Assembly: GCA_000964245.1 (NCBI GenBank)
Contig: LANB01000001.1
Location: 3,661,501 to 3,725,500 of the forward strand
Source: Cellvibrionaceae bacterium 1162T.S.0a.05
GTDB lineage: Bacteria; Pseudomonadota; Gammaproteobacteria; Pseudomonadales; Cellvibrionaceae
DNA: 64,000 nt
Direction of reading: 5' to 3'
Both the position numbers and the translations under genes were made by a program. The notes under the pieces were generated by a model. The model saw nothing but the letters and a program-made list of their open reading frames with translations, was not told the DNA's origin and made no database searches. This document shows, piece after piece, positions 1-8,772 of the stretch. Position 1 is the first letter of the stretch; every line of letters begins with the position of its first letter.

Positions 1-504
1 TTTTTCGTAAAAGGGGTACCAGCTTTTGTCGCTAAGCGGGACATCCTTCCAGCTGCCTCCGCTGGTGTCCGGGTTGAGGTTGCAACCAATAAAACCCATT
101 TCGTTGACACAACGCTCCAGTTCCGGAATCAAATCTTTCGGGCTCAAACCTGGCGATTGGGGCAGTTGCGCAACCGGCGCGAAGTTCTCTGGAAATAAAT
201 CACAAATACGGCGAATAATATCGTTCTGGTGTTCGGTCCAAAAACGGCTGGTATGGGCATTACCAAGGTGATGTCCCATCCAGCTCGCTCGAGGAGAGAA
301 AATGGTCAAGTCTGTGCCGCGCTCTTTTTGCAGGCGCAATTGATTTTGTTCAATACTTTCTCGCAGTTGTTCGTCGCTAAGGTCAATTTGACCTTTTTCT
401 CCAATGTAGGAGGGGTCAGCCAGCACCGCTTTTTTTTGTTGCGCGCGGTAGTCCGCAACTTCCTGCGGAAAAGTCGTGTAATGACCGTGGCAATCAATAA
501 TCAT
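1..504 (-). CDS. ligJ: 4-oxalomesaconate hydratase LigJ, partial (3' part beyond the window)
   Basis: The N-terminal 168 codons of an amidohydrolase-2 family protein; the gene runs off the left edge in frame. It begins MIIDCHGHYTTFP, the metal-binding HxH start typical of LigJ. LigJ hydrates 4-oxalomesaconate (OMA) to 4-carboxy-4-hydroxy-2-oxoadipate (CHA) in the protocatechuate 4,5-cleavage pathway. It lies 30 bp after the CHA aldolase gene in the same direction, in the order galD-ligI-ligK-ligJ, which supports the assignment. The start is the ATG at 504. Assignment is from motif and context; the C-terminal half was not available. Confidence 0.85.
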   Translation of the reverse strand, partial: MIIDCHGHYTTFPQEVADYRAQQKKAVLADPSYIGEKGQIDLSDEQLRESIEQNQLRLQKERGTDLTIFSPRASWMGHHLGNAHTSRFWTEHQNDIIRRICDLFPENFAPVAQLPQSPGLSPKDLIPELERCVNEMGFIGCNLNPDTSGGSWKDVPLSDKSWYPFYEK

Positions 505-534
505 GTTGTTCCTCAATATTTTCTATTTTTCTTC

Positions 535-1239
535 TCAATCGAGTTCATTTAAATCATCGAGAGAGTCGAGATAAACCAAGCCGTTTTCTTTCAGTCGCGG
601 ACGCATGTTGTAAAGATCAAGTCCGAGTACACCAGCGGCCAGTTTCTCGCGTTTTTCAATTTCCAATGCTTCGCGCTTTTCAGCAGCTTGCAGCACGCTT
701 TCAGCATTTTTATTGGGTATAGCAACAACACCATCGTCATCCGCGACGATGATGTCGCCCGGATTGATCAATTGGCCTGCACACACTATGGGAACATTGA
801 CCGCCCCCAGGGTGTTTTTGACTGTTCCTTTGGCTGAAATTGCCTTCGACCATACAGGGAAATTCATATCTTCAAGCACGGCGATATCGCGAACCCCGGC
901 ATCAATAATCAGGCCTTTAACGCCTCGCGCTTGTGCAGACGTGGCAAGCAGATCGCCGAACATGCCATCGTCATTTTCTGTCGTACACGCGACGACGAGT
1001 ACGTCGCCTTCCTGACACAGTTCTATGGCAACATGAATCATCCAGTTATCACCGGGTTGGGCGAGAATAGTGACGGCGTTACCGGCTATTTGCGTGCGAC
1101 GATAAATCGGGCGTATATAAGGGCGTAACAGCCCGCTGCGACCTTGTGCTTCGTGCACGGTCGCAACGCCCAATTTGGCCAGGCTGCTCAATGTCTGCTG
1201 GTTCGCACGTGGAATATTTTTTACGGCAACTGTTTTCAT
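535..1239 (-). CDS. ligK: 4-carboxy-4-hydroxy-2-oxoadipate aldolase / oxaloacetate decarboxylase
   Basis: A 234-residue protein of the RraA-like class II aldolase fold (LigK/GalC/ProA). It cleaves CHA into pyruvate and oxaloacetate, the last step of protocatechuate 4,5-cleavage, and family members also decarboxylate oxaloacetate. The family signature is visible: [14 protein letters not shown], with the conserved Arg-Asp pair, and the later [15 protein letters not shown] segment. Length is normal for the family (about 230). It sits between ligI (9 bp gap) and ligJ (30 bp gap), clearly one operon. Plain RraA proteins share the fold, but the pathway neighbours make the aldolase call much more likely. 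Confidence 0.9.
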   Translation of the reverse strand: MKTVAVKNIPRANQQTLSSLAKLGVATVHEAQGRSGLLRPYIRPIYRRTQIAGNAVTILAQPGDNWMIHVAIELCQEGDVLVVACTTENDDGMFGDLLATSAQARGVKGLIIDAGVRDIAVLEDMNFPVWSKAISAKGTVKNTLGAVNVPIVCAGQLINPGDIIVADDDGVVAIPNKNAESVLQAAEKREALEIEKREKLAAGVLGLDLYNMRPRLKENGLVYLDSLDDLNELD

Positions 1240-1248
1240 AGTGAAGTC

Positions 1249-2148
1249 TTATTCAAATTTGTAGAGTCGATGCGGGTTATCGACCAGTAATTTTTTTCGT
1301 AAGTCCGGTGTGCGGGCGATTAATGGAATACAATCAACGAGCTGGACATCATTGGGCATATTTTCTTCCATATTCGGGTGAGGCCAGTCAGTGCCCCACA
1401 ACACCTGGTCGGGAAAATGTTCGACAAGATGCTGTGCGAAGGGGATAACATCGCTATAGGGTGGGCCCTGTCGAGTTAGCCGTTCAATGCAACTGACCTT
1501 GATCCAGTTTTGGGGATGCGCCGCAACAAGACTGCAAATCGATTGGAAGTTTTCTTCAGAAAGTTCTTTGCTCACATCGGGGCGCCCCATGTGATCGATA
1601 ACCAGTGGCGCTGGCAGGGAAAGTAAAAGCTCGCGAATATTCGGCAGGTTTTCCGATTCGAAATAGACCACGATATGCCAACCAAGTTTTTCAATCTTTT
1701 CCGCAATTTTTTGGTAGTAAGCAGCAGGTTTGGCATCAACAAGTCGCGTGAGGAAATTAAATCGAATACCGCGCACGCCGGCTTCATGCAATTCCTGTAA
1801 GTCACTGTCGGAAAACGTTTCATCAATAATGGCAACACCACGATAGCGGCCTTTGGCATCATTCAGCATGTCCACCATCGCGCGATTGTCAGTACCATGG
1901 CAGCTAGCCTGTACCAGTACCGAGCGCTCAAAACCGAGGTGCTTATGTAAGGCAAAAAGTTTTTCTTTGGGCGCATCTTGCGGTGTGTATTTTCTTTCAG
2001 CAGCGAAAGGGAAGTCACGGGCGGGTCCAAAGACATGGCAATGCGCATCACAAGCATGTGCAGGCGGTGTGTATCCAGGCTTTGCCAGGTCATTAAAAGC
2101 CAGGTCATTAAAACGCATCGAAATTTTTGCCTCTTGTTGAATAAGCAT
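1249..2148 (-). CDS. ligI: 2-pyrone-4,6-dicarboxylate hydrolase LigI
   Basis: A 299-residue amidohydrolase that opens the lactone 2-pyrone-4,6-dicarboxylate (PDC) to OMA. The N-terminal DAHCHVFGP holds the HxH of the amidohydrolase barrel. LVIDHMGRPD and the late LWGTDWPHPN (barrel Asp and His) are typical LigI segments. The ATG overlaps the TGA of galD as ATGA, indicating translational coupling. An internal ATG at codon 11 is possible. The N-terminus contains an in-frame 15-bp tandem duplication (2084-2113) giving FNDLAFNDLAK, probably harmless because it precedes the barrel. Confidence 0.92.
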   Translation of the reverse strand: MLIQQEAKISMRFNDLAFNDLAKPGYTPPAHACDAHCHVFGPARDFPFAAERKYTPQDAPKEKLFALHKHLGFERSVLVQASCHGTDNRAMVDMLNDAKGRYRGVAIIDETFSDSDLQELHEAGVRGIRFNFLTRLVDAKPAAYYQKIAEKIEKLGWHIVVYFESENLPNIRELLLSLPAPLVIDHMGRPDVSKELSEENFQSICSLVAAHPQNWIKVSCIERLTRQGPPYSDVIPFAQHLVEHFPDQVLWGTDWPHPNMEENMPNDVQLVDCIPLIARTPDLRKKLLVDNPHRLYKFE

Positions 2149-3236
2149 CAGAGCGCACCTTGAATGCCTTCCGGTAAAAAGACCTCACCCCGGCTAAGTA
2201 AGCGTGCGGTTCTCAATACGCCTGCTTGAACGATGCGCACGCCTTGATCTGTTTTTTCAGTGTCCAACTGAACGCTGAATTCCCCGGCGGGGTGTTCAAT
2301 GGATAAAACCACGTTATTGCCCTGGGGGAGTTCAGCAAACTCTGCGGCAACCGAGCCGGGTAACATACATGCAGAGGCAACTGAAACCGCGCCGAGTACA
2401 CCAATTGCGGCGTGACATTTATCCGGTATAAAAGTACGCGTAGAAATCGCGCCTCCTGTTTGCGCGCGCGACACCATACACATTTTGGGTACCGCGAGTT
2501 GGCGGACATCCCCCAGGTTCATTCGTTCGCCAAGCTTGATGCGTAAACGGTAGATGCGCTCACAAAGCGCGCGATTGTTATTCAGTTCTTCAGGGCTTTC
2601 GTTTCCCTGAATTCCCATGCTTTGCGCGGACATGATTGCCACGGGCATGCCGTTATCGATACAGGTCACGGCGATATCATCAATCACATCGACAGTATTG
2701 CCGGTAGGCAATAACGAACCACACGCTGAACCTGCCAGATCGCGGTAATGACAAATAATCGGTGCGGCAGTACCGGGCACACCGTCGATACGCGCATCGC
2801 CTGCGTAGGTCACATTGCCGCCCGGTGTTTGTACCAGTAGCTCGCACTCTTTACCGCTATTCACCATGTGAACGACGACGCGGGTGGTGCCGTTGCCAGC
2901 CGGGATCAACCCGCTTTCTATTGCGAATGGGCCAACGCCAGCCAATATGTTTCCGCAGTTTGGTCGCGTGTCTACGGTGTTTTTACCGACGACAACCTGA
3001 GCAAACAGGTAGTCGACGTCGACCCCGGGGCGCTCGGAGCGGGACACAATGGCGACCTTGCTTGTCAGCGGATCAGCACCTCCGAGGCCATCAATCTGCC
3101 GATGATCACCGCCCATAAGCGCAAGGAGCCAGGCATCTCTCATTGCCGCGGATGCGGGGAGATCCTCAGCCAGAAAGTAGAGCCCTTTGGAGCTGCCACC
3201 TCTGATTTGCGAATAGGGAAGAGCCAATTGCGGCAT
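2148..3236 (-). CDS. galD: 4-oxalomesaconate tautomerase (PrpF family, GalD/LigU type)
   Basis: A 362-residue PrpF-family isomerase. It begins with the family hallmark IRGGSSKGLYF and has the later CGNILAGVGPFAIE segment with the conserved Cys. Members in this setting (GalD of Pseudomonas, LigU of Sphingobium) isomerise 4-oxalomesaconate, preparing it for LigJ. It is the promoter-proximal gene of galD-ligI-ligK-ligJ and diverges from the LysR regulator gene across about 300 bp, the usual layout for LysR control. PrpF aconitate isomerase is the alternative, made unlikely by the pathway neighbours. Confidence 0.88.
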   Translation of the reverse strand: MPQLALPYSQIRGGSSKGLYFLAEDLPASAAMRDAWLLALMGGDHRQIDGLGGADPLTSKVAIVSRSERPGVDVDYLFAQVVVGKNTVDTRPNCGNILAGVGPFAIESGLIPAGNGTTRVVVHMVNSGKECELLVQTPGGNVTYAGDARIDGVPGTAAPIICHYRDLAGSACGSLLPTGNTVDVIDDIAVTCIDNGMPVAIMSAQSMGIQGNESPEELNNNRALCERIYRLRIKLGERMNLGDVRQLAVPKMCMVSRAQTGGAISTRTFIPDKCHAAIGVLGAVSVASACMLPGSVAAEFAELPQGNNVVLSIEHPAGEFSVQLDTEKTDQGVRIVQAGVLRTARLLSRGEVFLPEGIQGAL

Positions 3237-3538
3237 AGATCTTCAACTTATTGCTTTTATAGTTAATGTGAAAAAATTATCTGCAAGAAAAAATTCACTG
3301 ACCAATTCCTTTTGTTCAAGGGGGTATGCAAATTAATTAAAGCAGCTTGTTTTTTGTTCCATGAGAAAAGATAATTGTTTCATGGTTAGAAGGCCGATTT
3401 AACCAGTATAAATCTATATAAAACAATAAGTTACAGGCCAAAGTTAAAGCGAATCCCGGCCGGGGTCTCGACGGCCGATTTCCGCGACACATTAAATAAG
3501 TTTTTATTATCTGATAACAAAGTGTGCGGTTTTTAAAT
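3237..3538. promoter_or_regulatory. Divergent intergenic region between galD operon and LysR gene
   Basis: About 300 bp of AT-rich sequence without a credible gene, expected to hold both divergent promoters. An 11-bp palindrome TTATCTGATAA lies at 3507-3517, just ahead of the LysR start, where an autoregulatory site would be expected. I see no clear pair of -35/-10 hexamers. The regulatory role is inferred from layout only. Confidence 0.4.
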
Positions 3539-4819
3539 ATGAGTTTTAGTTCACTGGGTATACCTGAAATCAGTCTGCGCCATCTGAAAGCACTGATGTA
3601 TGTGGCGCGCTTACGCAACCTCACTAAAGCAGCAGATCTCCTCAATCGTTCACAAACAGCGATAACACGCGCCATTAGCGAGTTGGAAAGCGATCTGGGT
3701 GTTGAATTATTTGATCGATCTTCAAAGGGGATGACCCCCACGGCGCATGGGAACATTCTTGTTAAACGGGTTGAACGGGTTGCAGCGGAGTTTGAGGCAG
3801 CGGGCGAAGCCTATATCAACTACAAAAAAGGCGCTCAGCAAAACAACAATCCGGTATTTTCCATGGAGATCAGCTATAAGCGCCTGGCCGCGTTGATCGC
3901 TCTGCATGATCGCAAGGATATTGGCGCAGCGGCGAATTTATTGGGGATCACTCGCGCGGCGGTATACAGCTCAATACGTCAGGTCGAAAGTTTGCTGGAT
4001 CTCAGTATTTTTGAGCGCAGCCCTTACGGCTTTTCCAGTACCACGTTTTGCCGTGTGTTGGTTCGTCATTTGAAGTTGGCGTTTTCCCAATTGCGTCATG
4101 CAATAGATGAGCTAGCCAGCCTGGATGGCGTAATGAGCGGGCATTTGGTGGTTGGTACCTTGCCTTATACGCGTACGTATCTGACACCTCGCGCAATTAA
4201 TCGTTTGATGGAAGAGCACCCCGCATTGCAGATTTCCACTCGCGAGGGGTCCTACGATATGTTGGAAGCAGAATTGCGCAGCGGTGAGCTGGATTTAATT
4301 GTCGGGGCAATTCGTGATATCGACCCCCTGGATGACCTGAAAACCGAACAATTATTTGAGGATTATTTATCGGTTATTGTGCGCAAGGGGCACCCCCTGG
4401 AAAACAAGGCCCAGTTAAATTTTGCAGATCTGCAAATCTACCCCTGGGTTTTGCCCGCCGCGAATTCACCGTCTCGTAAAATATTTAACAAACTGTTAGA
4501 GAGTGCCGGGTTAGCGCAACCGGAAAATTTTGTAGAAACCAGTTCGCTGTCTAATGTGCGAGGTTTGTTGATGGATAGTAATCGCCTCGCCTTACTGTCA
4601 GAGCACCAGATTTACTATGAAAAAAAATACGGCATTCTCACTGCACTCAATATCAAGCTTGAAGGTTCTGATCGTCCTATTGGTGTGACTTTGAGGGCGC
4701 ATACGCCACCGTCACCGGCAGCCAAACTTTTTCTCGAAGTCTTGCGGCAGGTTTCCGCGGAACTTGTTGCAAACGAAGACAAGACGCGTGTGGCTTCACT
4801 TTCTAATTTCAGCTTCTAA
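3539..4819 (+). CDS. LysR-type regulator with two tandem DNA-binding domains
   Basis: About 426 residues from the ATG used here; an in-frame GTG at 3524 would add five. It is over 100 residues longer than a usual LysR protein because it carries two LysR winged-helix domains. The first includes LTKAADLLNRSQTAITRAI and LFDRSSKGMTPT. The second includes IGAAANLLGITRAAVYSSI and IFERSPYGFSSTT. A normal LysR effector-binding domain follows from GHLVVGTLPYTRTYLTPRAI onward. It diverges from galD-ligI-ligK-ligJ and precedes the MetE-like gene by 29 bp, so it likely controls the 4,5-cleavage operon in response to an aromatic or ring-cleavage acid. Effector and operator are unknown. Confidence 0.85.
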   Translation: MSFSSLGIPEISLRHLKALMYVARLRNLTKAADLLNRSQTAITRAISELESDLGVELFDRSSKGMTPTAHGNILVKRVERVAAEFEAAGEAYINYKKGAQQNNNPVFSMEISYKRLAALIALHDRKDIGAAANLLGITRAAVYSSIRQVESLLDLSIFERSPYGFSSTTFCRVLVRHLKLAFSQLRHAIDELASLDGVMSGHLVVGTLPYTRTYLTPRAINRLMEEHPALQISTREGSYDMLEAELRSGELDLIVGAIRDIDPLDDLKTEQLFEDYLSVIVRKGHPLENKAQLNFADLQIYPWVLPAANSPSRKIFNKLLESAGLAQPENFVETSSLSNVRGLLMDSNRLALLSEHQIYYEKKYGILTALNIKLEGSDRPIGVTLRAHTPPSPAAKLFLEVLRQVSAELVANEDKTRVASLSNFSF

Positions 4820-4848
4820 CTTCAGTTTCTAAAGAGGGAAATAAAAAA

Positions 4849-5976
4849 ATGCAAAACCGAATTGCCACGACCCATGTGGGGAGTTTGCCGCGCAGTCTGC
4901 CATTGGCAGAAATGTTGATTGCGATTGACCATGGTAAACCGGTTGATATGAATGCTTTCGATCGCCTCGTCCAGCGGGAAATCGAAACGGCAATCGAGCA
5001 TCAGCTTAATTCCGGTGTGGATATTGTCAGTGATGGCGAATTGGGAAAAGTCGGCTACTCCACATACATCACTGAACGCTTGAGCGGTTTCGGCGGGCAT
5101 TGTGAGCGTAAACCCGCGCTTGATATGGCGGGGCACCCCGAACTCGCGGGTAAGCTTTCGAAGATCATGGGCAGTCAGGAATTTGTACGCGCTTCCTGCA
5201 TTGATAAGGTTAAGGTTGTAAATTTAAAGCCACTCGAAGACGATATTCGGCGTTTCAAATCTGCACTGGAAAATAAATCGAGCAGGGCTTTTATGAACTC
5301 TGCTTCACCGGGTTTGATCTCTGCGTTTCAGCCTAACCAATTTTACCCGAGCCATGAAGCGTATCTCGCAGATTTGGCTGCGGCCATGCAACAGGAATAC
5401 GAATTAATTGTAGAGGCGGGTTTTGATTTACAGTTGGATTGCCCTGATTTGGCAATGTCGCGCCATACAGGCTATCAGGATTTATCTGAAGACGCGTTCC
5501 TGAAAGTCGCCGAAGCGAATGTCGAGGCTTTGAACGCGGCCACGCAAAATATCCCGGCGGATAAATTGCGCATGCATATTTGTTGGGGAAATTATGAGGG
5601 GCCGCATGATCACGATATTCCGCTCGAAAAAGTGCTAAACCTAATACTAAAAGCACGGCCAGCCACAATTTTGTTTGAAGGCGCTAATCCCCGACACGAA
5701 CATGAATGGATAGTGTGGCGTGATGCGGATATTCCCGAAGAAAAAATCCTCGCACCCGGTTTAATTGATACCTGTTCTAATTACATTGAGCACCCGGAAC
5801 TAATTGCCCAGCGTTTAGAGCGCTTCATTTCCATCGTAGGGCAAGATCGAGTCATTGCAAGTACCGACTGTGGTTTTGGAACCTTTGCGGGTTACGGGAA
5901 AATTGACCCCGGTGTGACCTGGAAAAAGCTCAAAGCCTTGCGCGAAGGCGCAGATTTGGCAGCGTCAAGAGCGTAA
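4849..5976 (+). CDS. MetE-like (cobalamin-independent) methyltransferase, C-terminal-domain type
   Basis: A 375-residue protein matching only the catalytic C-terminal barrel of cobalamin-independent methionine synthase, about half the length of full MetE. The N-terminal TTHVGSLPR is the family start. The zinc ligands can be read: His and Cys in MHICWGNYEG, Glu in ILFEGANPRHEHEW, and Cys in STDCGFGTFAGYG. Stand-alone enzymes of this type transfer methyl groups or other carbon units to thiols. Placed downstream of the LysR gene in a locus whose vanillate demethylase makes methyl-tetrahydrofolate, it may dispose of methyl groups. That is inference; a thiol-conjugate lyase or transferase (epoxyalkane:CoM-transferase-like) is an alternative. 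Confidence 0.7.
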   Translation: MQNRIATTHVGSLPRSLPLAEMLIAIDHGKPVDMNAFDRLVQREIETAIEHQLNSGVDIVSDGELGKVGYSTYITERLSGFGGHCERKPALDMAGHPELAGKLSKIMGSQEFVRASCIDKVKVVNLKPLEDDIRRFKSALENKSSRAFMNSASPGLISAFQPNQFYPSHEAYLADLAAAMQQEYELIVEAGFDLQLDCPDLAMSRHTGYQDLSEDAFLKVAEANVEALNAATQNIPADKLRMHICWGNYEGPHDHDIPLEKVLNLILKARPATILFEGANPRHEHEWIVWRDADIPEEKILAPGLIDTCSNYIEHPELIAQRLERFISIVGQDRVIASTDCGFGTFAGYGKIDPGVTWKKLKALREGADLAASRA

Positions 5977-6026
5977 ACCTGCGAGAAAAAAGTTACGCTT
6001 ACAGAAGGCGAAATTGGCGCGAATGA

Positions 6027-6067
6027 TTTAATATCAATATACTGAAAGACCTTAATAATATTATTAA
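6027..6067. promoter_or_regulatory. Candidate operator: TTTAATATCAATAT plus 16-bp palindrome
   Basis: Ahead of the crotonase gene lie TTTAATATCAATAT (6027-6040) and the perfect 16-bp palindrome TTAATAATATTATTAA (6052-6067), ending 24 bp before the start codon. The first motif recurs with one change at 8721-8734 and in its first ten bases at 11321-11330, each time at a promoter of an acyl-CoA-type gene. This suggests a shared repressor or activator. AT-rich sequence can produce such matches by chance. Confidence 0.45.
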
Positions 6068-6091
6068 TACATTGATAGCGAGAGCACTTTC

Positions 6092-6871
6092 ATGAGCCAG
6101 GTTCATTACGAACTCAAAGAGAACATTGCCTGCATCCGACTTGCTCGGCCGGACAAGCGCAACGCACTGTCTGATCAAATGCTTGCAGATCTCGAGGCGT
6201 GTGTGGAAAAAGCCGAAAAAGAAGCACTGGCAGCAGTCATTTATGGTGAAGGCAAGCATTTTAGTGCGGGCCTGGATTTGGCTGAACATGTGGAGAAAAC
6301 AGCGATACAAGGTATTGAAGGTTCGCGCAATTGGCACCGCGTATTTGCGCGTATTCAACGGGGAGCACTGCCTTATTTTGCAGCCTTGCATGGCGCCGTT
6401 GTGGGCGGTGGCCTTGAACTGGCTGCGGTGGCGCATGTTCGTGTGGCAGACCCTGACACCTGGTTTGCTTTACCGGAAGGCTCGCGAGGCATTTTTGTTG
6501 GTGGTGGCGGCTCCGTGAATATTACGCGTTTAATGGGGGTCGCACGGATGACCGACTTAATGCTCACTGGCCGGGTTTTGAATACCGATGAAGCTGAGCG
6601 TTACGGCATTGTGAATTATATTGCAGAAGAGGGTAGGGCTCTGGAAAAAGCCTTTGCGCTCGCGAAAATTGCAGCGAAAAATGCACCACTTTCCAATTAT
6701 TCCATTATTAACGGTTTACAGCGTATCCACGACTCAGGTTACGACGAAGGCTTGTTTTTTGAATCGATGATGGCGGCGTTGACGCAAACAACCGATGAAG
6801 CAAAGGAAAGGCTTGAAGAATTCCTGGCTAAAAAAGCAAAGCGTCTTGATATTCCTGACAAGCCAATCTAA
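6092..6871 (+). CDS. Enoyl-CoA hydratase/isomerase (crotonase) family protein
   Basis: A 259-residue crotonase-fold protein. The oxyanion-hole segments are present: HFSAGLDL and ALHGAVVGGGLELA. The active-site region reads FALPEGSRGIFVGGGGS, keeping the Glu of the usual PE motif but with a Gly-rich loop instead of the common LGLIPG. Substrate cannot be named. The acyl-CoA dehydrogenase, 3-hydroxyacyl-CoA dehydrogenase and SDR genes nearby suggest hydration of an aromatic or alicyclic enoyl-CoA in side-chain beta-oxidation. Feruloyl-CoA hydratase-lyase is an alternative, but no feruloyl-CoA synthetase is in view. Confidence 0.85.
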   Translation: MSQVHYELKENIACIRLARPDKRNALSDQMLADLEACVEKAEKEALAAVIYGEGKHFSAGLDLAEHVEKTAIQGIEGSRNWHRVFARIQRGALPYFAALHGAVVGGGLELAAVAHVRVADPDTWFALPEGSRGIFVGGGGSVNITRLMGVARMTDLMLTGRVLNTDEAERYGIVNYIAEEGRALEKAFALAKIAAKNAPLSNYSIINGLQRIHDSGYDEGLFFESMMAALTQTTDEAKERLEEFLAKKAKRLDIPDKPI

Positions 6872-6910
6872 TTATTCGCGAATATTTTACTAGTGAGAGG
6901 CTGGGTTAAC

Positions 6911-8665
6911 TCACAAGGCTTCATCCAGCAGCGCCTGTATGTTGCGGGACTGATGGATGCGAAGAAGATGTGTTTCAGCCTGAGGTAAAAGATAACTAAA
7001 ATAAAAATGCGCTGTTGTTCTTTTGCTTTGGTAAAATTGCTGGTTTTTATCCTTGCAAGTCACGGCAATCTTTAACCACAACCAGGCATACACCAGGTAA
7101 CCACAAGCTTGTAAATAATCGACTGCAATGCCGTCATTCGCACGGCTGTCGGGGTGTTCGCAAAGTGAAACACTCAGAGAAAGTATTTTGGTAAGCAAGC
7201 GCTTTAAGGCTTGTGCTTCTTCTTCAAAATAGTGAGTCGGTAAGCTTTCTATAACGCATTCAATTTTTTTACCTAATAGTTTTAAACCACGCGCGTCCTG
7301 GGCAATGGTTTTTCGGCGCAACAAGTCCAGCGCCTGAATGCCGTTGGTACCTTCAAAGATTTGTGTTACGCGAAGATCCCTGACGTGTTGCTCGAGTCCG
7401 CTTTCACGAATGTAACCATGCCCACCCAGCACTTGCTGAGCCTCAAGGCTGCATTCAATGGCCCGGTCACTGGTAAAGGCCTTGCAAATGGGAGTAAGCC
7501 AACTCGATAGAGCATCGGCGTTTTCTTTATCTTCGCTATTATCAGAATACTCATGCTCGTCGAGGAGCATAGCAATGAGGAAATTTAAAGCCCGCCCACC
7601 TTCATACCAGGCTTTATTGCTCAACAGCATTCGGCGAATATCAGCGTGTTGAATAATCGTTCGCGTTGTACTGTTTTCATCTGCCCTTGATTTTCCCTGG
7701 CGGCGATCTCTTGCGTAGTCCATTGCTTGCTGACTAGCTCGACTTGCCACACCAACAGCGTTGCACGCCACACTGAGCCTCATTGCATTCATCATGCTGA
7801 ACATGCATTGTAGTCCGGCGTTTTCCTCTCCAATTAGCCACGCTTTGGCTTTGGAAAAATGCAGGCTGCAGGTTGGTGCGGCGTGCAAACCCATTTTATT
7901 TTCAATTCCCGTGCAATAAATTTCATTGCGGTCAGCAAGCTCGCCTTTGTCGTTGAGACACACTTTTGGAACCAGAAACAACGAGAGCCCTTTGTTGCCG
8001 GCGGGTGCGGAGGGAGTGCGTGCCAATACTAAATGAACTATATTGTCACTGAGATCATGGTCACCCCAGGTAATAAAAATCTTGTTACCACTCAGTAAGT
8101 AATAGTCGCCTGCGACGGGCACCGCTGTTGATTGAATCAAGGAGAGATCGCTGCCAGCTTGTGCTTCTGTAATATCCATAGATACGGACCAATCACACTT
8201 ATAAAGCCGTGGGAGATAACGCGCCTTAATGTCTGCGCTGGCAAAACGTTCAAGCAGCCGCGCACCTTCGGCAGTGGCAATCGGACCGAGCATAAACGCC
8301 ATACATGCCGAGCTGTGTATTTCGTCTACGGCGACGGACAAGCTGTGGGGGAGGCTCAAACCACCATAGGCGGCAAGCCCCCGTAAGGAAGACCAACCGC
8401 CGTCCTGCCAATCTTTCCAGGCTTTTTTAAAAACCGAGGGGGTTTTTACCTGACCCTCGACAAACTGACAGCCTTCGAGGTCTGAGGCTAAATTTATGGG
8501 TTTCAGGCAAGTTTCAGAAAATCGTGCAGCTTCATTCAGTATCGATTTGTAAACTTCGGAGTCAATTGCGCCCGGGCGACCTATGGCGCCCCAAAACTCA
8601 TTAAAATTAAAAACATCCTCATGCAAAAAAAACATATCATCAATGGTGTTTTTCATTGTAAGCAT
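6911..8665 (-). CDS. Acyl-CoA dehydrogenase with C-terminal extension
   Basis: A 584-residue FAD-dependent acyl-CoA dehydrogenase of the long (about 590-residue) class. The FAD/substrate segment DITEAQAGSDLSLIQS lies in the middle domain. The catalytic Glu is in QIFEGTNGIQALDLL. The extra C-terminal helical domain typical of this class follows. The protein may start at the ATG used or at codon 4 (8656). It diverges from the 3-hydroxyacyl-CoA dehydrogenase gene across a 107-bp promoter region. It would perform the first oxidation of a CoA-linked side chain; the 3-methylthiopropionyl-CoA dehydrogenase DmdC belongs to the same class, so the substrate is open. Confidence 0.88.
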   Translation of the reverse strand: MLTMKNTIDDMFFLHEDVFNFNEFWGAIGRPGAIDSEVYKSILNEAARFSETCLKPINLASDLEGCQFVEGQVKTPSVFKKAWKDWQDGGWSSLRGLAAYGGLSLPHSLSVAVDEIHSSACMAFMLGPIATAEGARLLERFASADIKARYLPRLYKCDWSVSMDITEAQAGSDLSLIQSTAVPVAGDYYLLSGNKIFITWGDHDLSDNIVHLVLARTPSAPAGNKGLSLFLVPKVCLNDKGELADRNEIYCTGIENKMGLHAAPTCSLHFSKAKAWLIGEENAGLQCMFSMMNAMRLSVACNAVGVASRASQQAMDYARDRRQGKSRADENSTTRTIIQHADIRRMLLSNKAWYEGGRALNFLIAMLLDEHEYSDNSEDKENADALSSWLTPICKAFTSDRAIECSLEAQQVLGGHGYIRESGLEQHVRDLRVTQIFEGTNGIQALDLLRRKTIAQDARGLKLLGKKIECVIESLPTHYFEEEAQALKRLLTKILSLSVSLCEHPDSRANDGIAVDYLQACGYLVYAWLWLKIAVTCKDKNQQFYQSKRTTAHFYFSYLLPQAETHLLRIHQSRNIQALLDEAL

Positions 8666-8720
8666 AAGTACATTCTCTTTTTGCTCGACGTGCTTAAGTT
8701 CAACAGTGTATTGCGTTTGG

Positions 8721-8734
8721 TTTAATATTAATAT
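8721..8734. promoter_or_regulatory. Candidate operator TTTAATATTAATAT in divergent promoter
   Basis: Thirteen of 14 bases match the motif ahead of the crotonase gene at 6027. It sits between the divergent acyl-CoA dehydrogenase and 3-hydroxyacyl-CoA dehydrogenase genes, 38 bp from the latter's start, where one bound regulator could affect both. Found by eye; the binding protein is unknown. Confidence 0.4.
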
Positions 8735-8772
8735 GCCTGTTAGCTTCAGGGCCTGAATATAATAGAAACATT

